From positions 1-15,069 of the forward strand of contig CALYBF010000018.1 of assembly GCA_944393755.1 (NCBI GenBank): DNA of 15,069 nucleotides, written 5' to 3'. A model generated the notes under the pieces. It worked only from the letters and a program-made list of their open reading frames with translations. It did not search any database and was not told the origin of the DNA. Source of the stretch: an uncultured Clostridia bacterium. Lineage in GTDB: Bacteria > Bacillota > Clostridia > TANB77 > CAG-508. Both the position numbers and the translations under genes were made by a program. Below are positions 7,698-14,708 of this stretch, piece after piece; within the stretch, counting starts at the first letter, position 1, and each line of letters opens with the position of its first letter.

Positions 7698-8654
7698 AAT
7701 CATTTTGTTTTAAACTCTGTTTCTTTCCTAGACGGAAAAAGATTTTGCAATACTAAAAAGGATTATGCTACTATGCGAAAAACATCTGATAGACTTTGTG
7801 AAAATTATGGATTAAGTGTTTTAAAACAAGAAGAAAAATATAATAAATATGCTACAAGTAGTTTGCATAAAGAGTTAATGAAAGATTCTATTGATTATGC
7901 AATAGAAAATGCAAAAGATTATAATGAGTTTATAAAAATTCTTCAAGATTTAGATTATATTGTTACTGATAAAAATGATACTTTATCAATTAGGCGAGAG
8001 CCTTATAAAAGAAACACTAGAATTGAAAGACAATTTGGAAATAAATATTCAAAAGAAAATATTTATAAAAGAATATTAGAAATTCAGCCACGTTTTCCAT
8101 ACACTCCTAATCCTAAATCATTACTTGACAGAACTTTTCAAAAATATAACAATATAAAAGAAACTCACTTTCAAAATAAAAGCTCTATTCTTGGTTTGAT
8201 ATTTCATTATGAGAAATTATTCGGGATAAATGTAGAAAATATCTCAAAATCGAATATAACAAGAATGACTCCAGAATTGTTAAAAGAAATAAAACAAATG
8301 GATGAATATTCAAATCAAGCAAAATTTTTAGCTAAATATAAGATTAATACGGAGCAAGGATTGTTTGATTTTAAAAAATCTGCTTATGATAAAATTAATC
8401 CTCTAAAAAGTGAAAGAGAAAACTTATGGAAAAAGCATAAAAGAGCTAAAACAGAAGCTGAAAAGAAAAGCATTGAAAATCAAATCGCTGAAATTTCTAA
8501 AAAGATTACACCACTTGCTGAAAAAATAAAACATTGTGACAATATTCAAAGTAGAATAGATAAAATTAAAATATATGAGCTTCATCAAAAGTTAGAAGAA
8601 GAAAGACAAAAAGTTGAAAAAGGAAATAAGAAAACTAAAAATAGAGAAAGATAA
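7698..8654 (+). pseudogene. second relaxase, N-terminus deleted (remnant)
   Basis: The frame is recognisable from NHFVLNSVSFLDGKRFCNTK (codons from 7698) to the stop at 8654. It aligns with residue 109 onward of the intact relaxase at 4541-5827 and continues through the same coiled-coil-like C-terminus (NPLKSERENLWKKHK). The preceding 108 residues, with the candidate catalytic Tyr and the first histidines, are missing, and the sequence left of 7698 is the metG promoter region. An ATG at 7773 has no convincing ribosome binding site and would give only the non-catalytic part. A two-base remnant pattern (CAT TT AAT CAT) suggests that the break is inside the HNH block itself. The gene is nonfunctional as a relaxase, left from a second mobilisable element or from recombination between two such elements. 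Confidence 0.85.
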
Positions 8655-8685
8655 AAGAAACTGATGCCAGTTTCTTTTATCTTTC
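8646..8685. terminator. bidirectional terminator, perfect 18-bp stem
   Basis: The arms at 8646-8663 and 8668-8685 are perfect complements around the loop ATGC. The structure contains the stop codons of both convergent genes and has A and T tracts for both strands. Confidence 0.9.
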
Positions 8686-9426
8686 ATCTCTTTCTTTAGA
8701 TAAATTTATTGATTGAGTTATATTACCGCATTTACTTTTCGAATTTGTAGTGTCATATTTGATTCTTGACAAAAAAGATTCGCTACTTCTATGATCATCT
8801 AAAACTACTTTTCCAAAATCATATATATTAAATCTAGTATATGAGTCTGTTCTTTCACCTTTTTTTTCATATATATCAAAAATTTGTTCTCCAACCTCAT
8901 GTATAACCATTATAGCATTTTTTACTTCTTCTAAATTAACACTATCATTTTTCTTTAATATTCTTGGAAATTTATATAAAAAGTCATAGTCTAATACTAA
9001 ACAAGCCTCCCAATCTCTCGGTCTTTTTCCTCTATCGATTGATTGTACTAATTCTTTTGTTACTTTTTGTAATTCAATTCTAATTGTTGGCACATCTCCA
9101 CTATTATATACTGCAAGAGTTCCTACAAATGGAGCTGCAAAATATTTAGGTGTAACTCTATGTATAACATATTCCATATTAGGATTTGATATTCTATTTT
9201 TTTCTATAAACTCCCTTAATTCATTTGTATTGCTAAAAGTCCCTTGTGGTAAGTTTAATTCAGAACCACTTTTATTTCCAGCTCTCACTCTCCATAATTG
9301 ATTTTCACATTCTTTAATATATAAATCTTCTTCTTTTAAATTTTCAACTCTATCTACAAATATACAATCAACTGTTAAATTAGGAAAATTTTGCTGAAGA
9401 AATTTTAATCCTTCTAATTTTTTCAT
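8677..9426 (-). CDS. uncharacterised 249-residue protein of the radical SAM peptide operon
   Basis: I do not recognise this family with confidence. It is soluble, with no signal peptide or membrane span. The most conserved-looking parts are LWRVRAGNKSGSELNLPQGTF (approximately residues 45-65), MEYVIHRVTPKYFAAPFVGTL, and RGKRPRDWEACLVLDYDF near the middle. The VRAG...GTF and following hydrophobic strands faintly resemble the ATP-binding part of PEP-synthase-like ATP-grasp enzymes, so an ATP-dependent modification step is possible, but this is weak. The start ATG overlaps the stop of the upstream gene (ATGA, 9423-9426) with GAGGAGG just before it, so the two are translationally coupled. It is the last gene of the operon, ending at the shared 18-bp terminator. 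One Cys-rich spot (SKCGN) lies near the C-terminus. Confidence 0.7.
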   Translation of the reverse strand: MKKLEGLKFLQQNFPNLTVDCIFVDRVENLKEEDLYIKECENQLWRVRAGNKSGSELNLPQGTFSNTNELREFIEKNRISNPNMEYVIHRVTPKYFAAPFVGTLAVYNSGDVPTIRIELQKVTKELVQSIDRGKRPRDWEACLVLDYDFLYKFPRILKKNDSVNLEEVKNAIMVIHEVGEQIFDIYEKKGERTDSYTRFNIYDFGKVVLDDHRSSESFLSRIKYDTTNSKSKCGNITQSINLSKERDER

Positions 9427-9752
9427 ATTTCCTCCTCAATAACATCAAAAAAATCATTTTCATTCGTATCTGATAGTATATTTTGATTATCCCAAAAAAA
9501 TCTGCCATCTACCCAATATCTTCCAAGTTGTGCATTTTTTTCAATATAAAATTTGTCATATAAATTTATTTCTGAATTAGCCATTATTCTTTCGGTTCTG
9601 TTGTATTCTACTATTTTTTCCTCTCCATTTGGCATAGTAACCTTATAACTTATATATCCTTCTATATCTTCATTTGACCCATTATTAATTCTCATATGGA
9701 AAGTTGTATAATTTTGTTTTTTTATATTTACTACTTTAGGTTTTATACTCAT
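9423..9752 (-). CDS. uncharacterised small beta-rich protein of the radical SAM peptide operon
   Basis: The product is 109 residues. It alternates polar and hydrophobic residues in beta-strand-like stretches (FHMRINNGSNEDIEGYISYK, then RYWVDGRFFWDNQN) and ends acidic (FFDVIEEEI). This looks like a single beta-sandwich domain, perhaps a carrier, chaperone or binding protein; no catalytic motif, signal peptide or membrane segment is visible. I chose ATG 9752 because AAAGGAAG lies four to five bases upstream; a TTG at 9767 is in frame but overlaps the Shine-Dalgarno. It is coupled to the 249-residue gene by a four-base overlap and lies about 55 bases after the small peptide gene, so its role is likely in handling the peptide. 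Confidence 0.7.
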   Translation of the reverse strand: MSIKPKVVNIKKQNYTTFHMRINNGSNEDIEGYISYKVTMPNGEEKIVEYNRTERIMANSEINLYDKFYIEKNAQLGRYWVDGRFFWDNQNILSDTNENDFFDVIEEEI

Positions 9753-9781
9753 TTTTCTTCCTTTCAATTATAAGATTATAT

Positions 9782-9813
9782 GTTAAAAGAGGGATTCTTC
9801 CCCCTCTCTTAAC
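9782..9813 (-). terminator. hairpin at the end of the peptide gene (attenuator or mRNA-stabilising)
   Basis: The 12-bp stem GTTAAGAGAGGG / CCCTCTTTTAAC (one G-U pair, 8-base loop) contains the peptide stop codon. The T tract is inside the stem, so termination is probably partial. This arrangement would let more peptide than downstream protein be made. Confidence 0.65.
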
Positions 9814-9904
9814 CACACATTCTACAAGTAATAATTTTCTTTGTTTCTAGAGTTTTGTTTTTTTCGTTAGCTTTTTCGTTAGTTTTTTTAACTTCTTTGC
9901 TCAT
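9809..9904 (-). CDS. 31-residue putative RiPP precursor peptide, C-terminal TCRMCG
   Basis: This is a very short gene with an excellent ribosome binding site: AAGGAGGT eight bases before ATG 9904. The peptide has a Lys/Glu/Asn-rich hydrophilic leader (MSKEVKKTNEKANEKNK, then TLETKK) and a short C-terminal core IITCRMCG with two Cys separated by Arg-Met. Small size, a charged leader, a Cys-bearing core and its place directly after a radical SAM/SPASM gene are the usual signs of a ribosomally made, post-translationally modified peptide. Cys-linked thioether formation is one possible modification. The stop codon is inside a stable hairpin that separates it from the downstream genes. I know no named precursor family with this core. 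An alternative is a small metal-binding regulator, since CxxC can bind zinc. Confidence 0.75.
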   Translation of the reverse strand: MSKEVKKTNEKANEKNKTLETKKIITCRMCG

Positions 9905-9942
9905 TGAAAATACCTCCTTAACATAAAATTATGAATATGTAA

Positions 9943-9968
9943 TTGCATGAGTATATTTACCTATGCAA
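9943..9968. promoter_or_regulatory. inverted repeat upstream of the peptide gene
   Basis: TTGCAT (9943-9948) and ATGCAA (9963-9968) flank 14 AT-rich bases that include TATACT on the minus strand. It lies in the gap between the radical SAM gene and the peptide, so it could be an operator or part of an internal promoter. Six-base arms are also expected by chance. Confidence 0.3.
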
Positions 9969-9986
9969 AAATAATAACTTAATTGA

Positions 9987-10976
9987 TTAATCAACTAAAC
10001 ACAGTGGATCTTCTTCAAATAGTGATTTTTTTAATGCCATCGCAGAAGCTCTACAACCTCCACAAATCATTTTGTATTTGCATTTTTCACATTTGCCTTT
10101 TAATTTATCTTTATAATTCTTTAGACTAACAAAAAATTCATTGTTTAATATTTCATCTAAAGATTTATCTCTTATATTGTCAGCATATTGAGGAATATAT
10201 GAGCAAGCACCAACATTTCCTAAATAATCTATATAAATTATATCATCTCCTGCTTGACAACCAGCATAAATTCTATTTATATCATCATTAACTAGATCTA
10301 TTCCAAATATTTCTGGAAAAAGTGGTATTAAAAGTGGGTCTCCTGTTCTAAAGTTTATTCCTAATTTACTACATTCAGAAATAATATCTGATATTATTTT
10401 TTTGTATTCTTCATTAGATATTAACATCTCTTTATCTGCATTTCCAAAGACTAAAACTCTACGCACATTAAATTCTTTAGCACCTTTTGAGGCTATCAAT
10501 CTAATCACTTCTAATACATCATTAATTGTATCTCTTGAAAGTGTATATTTTATGGCATATGGTATTTTATACTCATTTAATAATGGTAATGTATTAATAA
10601 TTTTATTAAATGTACCTTTTTTTCTTCTAAATTCATCATGAGTTTTTTCCATACCATCTAAACTTATTGACAATTTAATATTTGAAAATCTAGATAATTT
10701 TTCACAGCATTTTTTATCTATCAATGTTCCATTAGTAGTAATAACAATATCTTCAAATTTTTTAGCATATTCAAGAATGTCGAAAAAGTCTTTTCTAAGA
10801 AGTGGCTCTCCACCCGATAGATTTAGCATTGTTGTCCCATTGTACCAAAGTTGCGATAATAATTCTTTTGCTTCTTTTAATGACAATTGATGATAATCGT
10901 TTTTTTCAGAAACTCTACAATGTTTACAATTTAAGTTACATTGATTATTTATATCCCATTGAGCAATCGTAGCCAT
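9987..10976 (-). CDS. radical SAM/SPASM peptide-modifying enzyme
   Basis: The 329-residue protein has the radical SAM iron-sulfur motif CNLNCKHC (Cys 13, 17, 20) at the N-terminus, the NLSGGEPLLRKDF block, TTNGT and LSISLDG. A C-terminal SPASM cysteine cluster (GACSYIP, GKCEKCKYKMICGGCRASA, and a final Cys near the end) would bind further clusters. Such enzymes make carbon-centred radicals from S-adenosylmethionine to modify peptides (thioether, C-C or other bonds). The nearby 31-residue peptide is the natural candidate substrate. ATG 10976 is the best start: it has GGAG nine bases upstream, while an in-frame ATG at 11012 overlaps the -10 box of the promoter and cannot be on the transcript. 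It heads the operon peptide, 109-residue protein, 249-residue protein. Confidence 0.9.
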   Translation of the reverse strand: MATIAQWDINNQCNLNCKHCRVSEKNDYHQLSLKEAKELLSQLWYNGTTMLNLSGGEPLLRKDFFDILEYAKKFEDIVITTNGTLIDKKCCEKLSRFSNIKLSISLDGMEKTHDEFRRKKGTFNKIINTLPLLNEYKIPYAIKYTLSRDTINDVLEVIRLIASKGAKEFNVRRVLVFGNADKEMLISNEEYKKIISDIISECSKLGINFRTGDPLLIPLFPEIFGIDLVNDDINRIYAGCQAGDDIIYIDYLGNVGACSYIPQYADNIRDKSLDEILNNEFFVSLKNYKDKLKGKCEKCKYKMICGGCRASAMALKKSLFEEDPLCLVD

Positions 10977-11010
10977 ATATATGCACTCCATTCTTCTTAA
11001 TTTTTTTAGC

Positions 11011-11039
11011 ATTATATAACATTTTGCATTTTATGTCAA
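11011..11039 (-). promoter_or_regulatory. consensus sigma-A promoter of the radical SAM operon
   Basis: TTGACA (11034-11039), 17 bases, TATAAT (11011-11016) on the minus strand is a full consensus match. It implies transcription starting near 11004, which decides the radical SAM start codon. Confidence 0.9.
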
Positions 11040-11119
11040 TATTTTCGTTATATTTCTTCAAACTAAATTTAGTGAAAGCCTTAAACTTTATCTATTTCCT
11101 AATTGTCATTTACATAAAA

Positions 11120-11148
11120 TTTACATTTTTATACATTTATGATATAAT
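11120..11148 (+). promoter_or_regulatory. sigma-A promoter of the second methionyl-tRNA synthetase gene
   Basis: TTTACA (11120-11125), 17 bases, TATAAT (11143-11148). The leader to ATG 11295 is about 140 bases. It contains a small AGCTA/TAGCT stem and an orphan AAGGAGG (11212-11218) with no start codon at a useful distance. No T-box sequence is seen. Confidence 0.8.
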
Positions 11149-11294
11149 GACCCTGTCAATTATTTGATATTATCTAGCTATTTTAGTTTTAGTAGCTTAT
11201 CTCAATTGAATAAGGAGGTTTATTTAAATTTTTAACAAATTGTAAAAGGTATTAACATCATTCCAATAAAATTACAAAAACGGAGGTATACACT

Positions 11295-12897
11295 ATGAAC
11301 AAAAAAATTTTTATCGGAGGAGCATGGCCTTATGCAAATAATTCGTTGCATTTAGGTCATATCGCAGCATTACTACCTGGCGATGTTATCGCAAGATATC
11401 ATCGAAAAGCTGACAACTCTGTTCTGTACGTTTCTGGAACAGACTGTCACGGAACTCCTATCACACTTAGGGCAAAAGACCAAAAAGTTTCTCCTGAAAG
11501 CATTGCGCTTACTTATCATGAAGAATTTAGCGAATGCTTCAGAAAACTCAATTTTTCTTATGATTCTTACTCTTTGACACACAACAATTTTCATGCTGAT
11601 TTTGTGAAAGAAGTTATTTCTAAGCTATTTGAATCTGGAGAACTTTACGAAAAGACCGAATCTCAAGATTATTGTGAAAACTGTCATCAGTTTTTATCTG
11701 ATTGAGAAATTGAGGGAACATATCCCATTTGTGGCGGTCACGCTAAGGGCGACCAATGTGATGATTGTTTGGCAACTTTTGATGCAAATGAACTTACTAA
11801 CAAAACTTGTAAATATTGTGGTTCATCTGTTTCAAAGCACAACAATGTTCATCTCTATTGGAAATTGTCCAAATATCAACATCAAATTGCTGATTATGTG
11901 CGTTTCTCACGAACATTTATGGAGATTTAGTGCCATAAATGAATCTCGCAAATATCTTGCCAATTCAGGCTTGGTAGACAGAGCAATCACTCGTCAACTT
12001 GATTGGGGGATTGATGTCCCTATTAAAGGATTTGATGACAAAAAAATCTATGTTTGGATTGAAGCTGTTTTAGGCTACATATCTGCTGGTAAAAAATATT
12101 GTGAAGAACATGGTTTGAATTGGGAAGATTTCTATAAAGATTCTTCTTCTTTGGATACATACTATGTTCATGGCAAGGATAATATTCCTTTCCATACAAT
12201 TATTTTCCCCGCATTGTTAATAGCTTTAGATGAAAATTACCAGCTTCCCAACCACATTGTGTCTTGCCAGTTCCTCAACATTGATGATGAGAAGATATCC
12301 AAAAGCAAAGGTAATGGCATTACAGTCAAAGATTTGCTGAATGAATATTCTTCTGGTAGCATTCGCTATTGTTTGACTTACCAGGCACCTGAATTAAAGG
12401 ATACCAACTTTACCCCTGAAATTCTCGAACAACTGCATAACAAAAGTCTTGTCGGTGAGTATGGTAACTTCGTTAATCGTAATCTGGCTTTTCTTGTGAA
12501 AAAGTTCAATGGAATTATTCCAGACGGTAATGTTGACCCTAATGTAATTTCTACTATTCAGGAAACATATTCGAAAGTAGGAACTTTCATCGAAAAAGCC
12601 GAATTAAGAAACGCCATTCTGGCAATCCAGCAGCTTGTTAAATTTGCCAACAGGTACTATGATGAAAAGCAGCCTTGGATTCAAGTTAAGCAGAATATTA
12701 CTGCATTTAACGATACCACTGCTACTTGCATCGCATTGATTGTTAATATTGCAAACCTCTACGAACCTTTTATTCCTGATTCATCAAACAAGGTTTACGA
12801 GTTCTTTGGAATCTCTAACCCTAATTGGGAATACATTTCAATTGAGAATGGAGTTACATTAAAAGATGTATCAATTCTTTTCTCTAGAATTGACTAA
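11295..12897 (+). pseudogene. second methionyl-tRNA synthetase, disrupted by TGA and a +1 frameshift
   Basis: Joined, it would be about 533 residues of the same double zinc-knuckle MetRS type as the metG at 5887-7620, without the N-terminal extension and Lys/Glu tail. It keeps FIGGAWPYANNSLHLGH and KISKSKGNG. Three lesions are visible. TGA at 11703-11705 stands where the family has Arg (FLSD-R-E). A +1 frame change near 11900 is needed between YQHQIADYV and SHEHLWRFSAINESRKYL. A Tyr at 11721-11723 stands where the first Cys of a CxxC pair is expected. The lost Arg (CGA to TGA) and Cys (TGT to TAT) look like transitions typical of decay. Codons are visibly richer in G and C (CAG, AAG, CTG, CGT) than in neighbours, so it was probably acquired horizontally. 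Signals are otherwise intact: promoter, GGAGG at 11282-11286, and a strong terminator. Sequence error cannot be excluded. Confidence 0.85.
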
Positions 12898-12909
12898 AAT
12901 TTAACTCCT

Positions 12910-12940
12910 GAGAGGGTGTCCTAAAATAGGACACCCTCTC
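12910..12940. terminator. terminator after the second methionyl-tRNA synthetase gene
   Basis: A perfect 13-bp GC-rich stem (GAGAGGGTGTCCT / AGGACACCCTCTC) with a five-base loop lies 12 bases after the stop. It may also serve the convergent NUDIX gene. Confidence 0.85.
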
Positions 12941-12982
12941 ATCATTTCAAATCGAACACCACGTATAGGGATATTCTTAAAA

Positions 12983-13498
12983 TTAATCTAAAACATTATT
13001 AACACTATTTTGTAATCTATAGTTTCTAAATATTTCATAAGCATCTATATGTTTTTCAAAAAATTTTTCTTCTTTTATCAATTTATTTATTTCTTCTATC
13101 GATAACCAACATACATTCTCTACTTCTTCATTTTGCAATTTTAACATTGGAAGATAAATATTTTTCTTCATATAATAGAAATCAAAAAACTTATTACTAG
13201 TTTTTTCTGTATGTATTAGTAAAATGTCTTCTTCAGAAATTCTCAATCCTAATTCTTCATAAGCTTCTGTAATTATTCCACATATAGAACTTTCTCCTTC
13301 TTTTGGATGTCCACTTAAAAATCCATATTTCCCACCTTTTTCTCTACTTCTTTTTTGTATCAATACTTTATTCTCTTCATTTTCTATAAACATTGTTACT
13401 ACTAATATATAATTATTGTTAGGTATTTTTTCACCTTTATTTATTGTTTTTCCTATTGGCTTTTTATCTATATCATATAAATCTCTTTTCTCTTGCAT
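12983..13498 (-). CDS. NUDIX hydrolase family protein
   Basis: The 171-residue protein has the order typical of the Idi/YfcD-like NUDIX group: an N-terminal RDLYDIDKKPIGKTINKGE, then YILVVTMFIEN and VLIQKRSREK. The NUDIX box at residues 63-85 (GHPKEGE, then EAYEELGL) keeps the glycine, the glutamates and the EE pair, but has Thr where Arg is usual in REUxEE. Such enzymes hydrolyse nucleoside diphosphate derivatives or related substrates; the specific substrate cannot be read. The start ATG 13498 has AGAAGGTG five to six bases upstream. It lies 50 bases after the zinc-finger gene on the same strand with no terminator between, so the two are probably co-transcribed. Confidence 0.88.
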   Translation of the reverse strand: MQEKRDLYDIDKKPIGKTINKGEKIPNNNYILVVTMFIENEENKVLIQKRSREKGGKYGFLSGHPKEGESSICGIITEAYEELGLRISEEDILLIHTEKTSNKFFDFYYMKKNIYLPMLKLQNEEVENVCWLSIEEINKLIKEEKFFEKHIDAYEIFRNYRLQNSVNNVLD

Positions 13499-13548
13499 TT
13501 TTTCACCTTCTCTCTTCTATAACATATTTGAAATTGATTATTTCTATA

Positions 13549-14451
13549 CTATTTATTTTTTGCTCTACTCTTATAAACATTAGCTTGATTTCTACATTGT
13601 GGACTACAGTATTCTGCTTTCAAGTTATCAGAAGCAAAAGGCTTACCACAATGCTTACACATTTTTACTGTTTTTCTTTCAGTTGTTTCATTTAAAGCAA
13701 ACATTGTATCTATTGCTAATTTTAAAGAATTGAAATTCCATTCTATAACAGGTTTATCTTCTTTTTTATTACCCATTAATATTTTACAAGCTATTTTTGA
13801 TGGATTAAAATTCTTTATTCGATTATCATATAATTGTTTTGTATAAGCATCTTCAACTTTGCTATAATTCTCTATTGCCTCAAAAGTTTGATATAATGTT
13901 CTTGCATAATGCATTATCCAAACTAAACACTCTGAATAAGCCTTTGAAAAAACAACTGCATATTCAGCTGGTCTATCTATTGCTACAAGAGGGTTCATTT
14001 CATTTTCTGCTGATAATTCTAAAATTTCTCCTCTCGCATTTTTCTTCATTGTAATTTTTTGTTTCTTTTTACATTTTAAAAACAACTCTATGTATTCAGC
14101 AGTAGGTAATGTTTCTTTATCACTAACCAAATTTCCATTAGGTAAATAAACTTTATTTTGAGCAACAATATCAGTATTTAGTGGTAAATACGTTAATTCT
14201 CCTAACAATCCATACTTTTCTACAAATTCCATAATCTTTTTATTAGATTCTTCTATATCATTTTTTTCAACACATCTTCCTATCGTTAAAATATCTACTA
14301 ATATTTCATCTGCCACATCAAATGGATCATACATAACTACTTTTGAATTTTCTTTTGGTGTTATATAATGTTTTTCTTCTATTTCTTTCATTTCATAACT
14401 ATCATATCTAAACCAAAAAGTTCTGAAATTTCCTTCATTATTTTTCTTCAT
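13549..14451 (-). CDS. uncharacterised protein with C-terminal zinc finger
   Basis: The 300-residue protein has a long N-terminal region without recognised motif (YDPFDVADEILVDILTIGRC; later NPLVAIDRPAEYAVVFSKAY). It ends in a compact Cys4 finger, CKHCGKPF, then YCSPQCRNQANVYKSRAK, similar to the CGNR/DUF6076-type C-terminal zinc fingers of clostridial proteins. The finger and basic tail suggest nucleic-acid binding. The start is ATG 14451, seven bases after AGGAG; the ATG at 14457 is only two bases from it. The gene has a near-consensus promoter upstream (14587-14615) and leads the NUDIX gene. Its function is unknown. Confidence 0.75.
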   Translation of the reverse strand: MKKNNEGNFRTFWFRYDSYEMKEIEEKHYITPKENSKVVMYDPFDVADEILVDILTIGRCVEKNDIEESNKKIMEFVEKYGLLGELTYLPLNTDIVAQNKVYLPNGNLVSDKETLPTAEYIELFLKCKKKQKITMKKNARGEILELSAENEMNPLVAIDRPAEYAVVFSKAYSECLVWIMHYARTLYQTFEAIENYSKVEDAYTKQLYDNRIKNFNPSKIACKILMGNKKEDKPVIEWNFNSLKLAIDTMFALNETTERKTVKMCKHCGKPFASDNLKAEYCSPQCRNQANVYKSRAKNK

Positions 14452-14494
14452 TTTCATTCTCCTAAAAATTTTTTTAAAATTTTAATTGTAATAC

Positions 14495-14523
14495 TTGACA
14501 AGCGTGAGCAATTACTTTGTAAT
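14495..14523 (+). promoter_or_regulatory. candidate forward promoter in the divergent region
   Basis: TTGACA (14495-14500), 17 bases, TGTAAT (14518-14523). It would transcribe towards the helix-turn-helix gene with a leader of about 180 bases. Nearby AATGTAAT (14521-14528) and ATTACATT (14547-14554) form an inverted repeat that may be an operator. Confidence 0.4.
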
Positions 14524-14586
14524 GTAATTAGTGATTGATAGTAGGTATTACATTATATAATCGTTACTCCCTAGTTAGATATTACT

Positions 14587-14615
14587 ATTATATCGTTTTT
14601 ATAGACAATAGTCAA
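14587..14615 (-). promoter_or_regulatory. sigma-A promoter of the zinc-finger/NUDIX pair
   Basis: TTGACT (14610-14615), 17 bases, TATAAT (14587-14592) on the minus strand. The leader of about 130 bases carries the AATGTAAT/ATTACATT dyad, so the gene may be regulated after initiation or by an operator. Confidence 0.8.
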
Positions 14616-14708
14616 GTTTTGTTTGAAAAATCAACAAAAAAGTCCTTAGTATTATTGTATCTAAAAATTAACAAACAAAAATACAACCAAATGAAAGGAG
14701 GAAATTTT

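Noticed and set aside
11012..11012. ATG at 11012 as the radical SAM start
   Set aside because: This ATG overlaps the TATAAT of the operon promoter, so it would be upstream of the transcript start.
11150..11294. T-box riboswitch upstream of the second MetRS gene
   Set aside because: No AGGGTGG-type antiterminator element or specifier stem is found, and no terminator lies before the gene.
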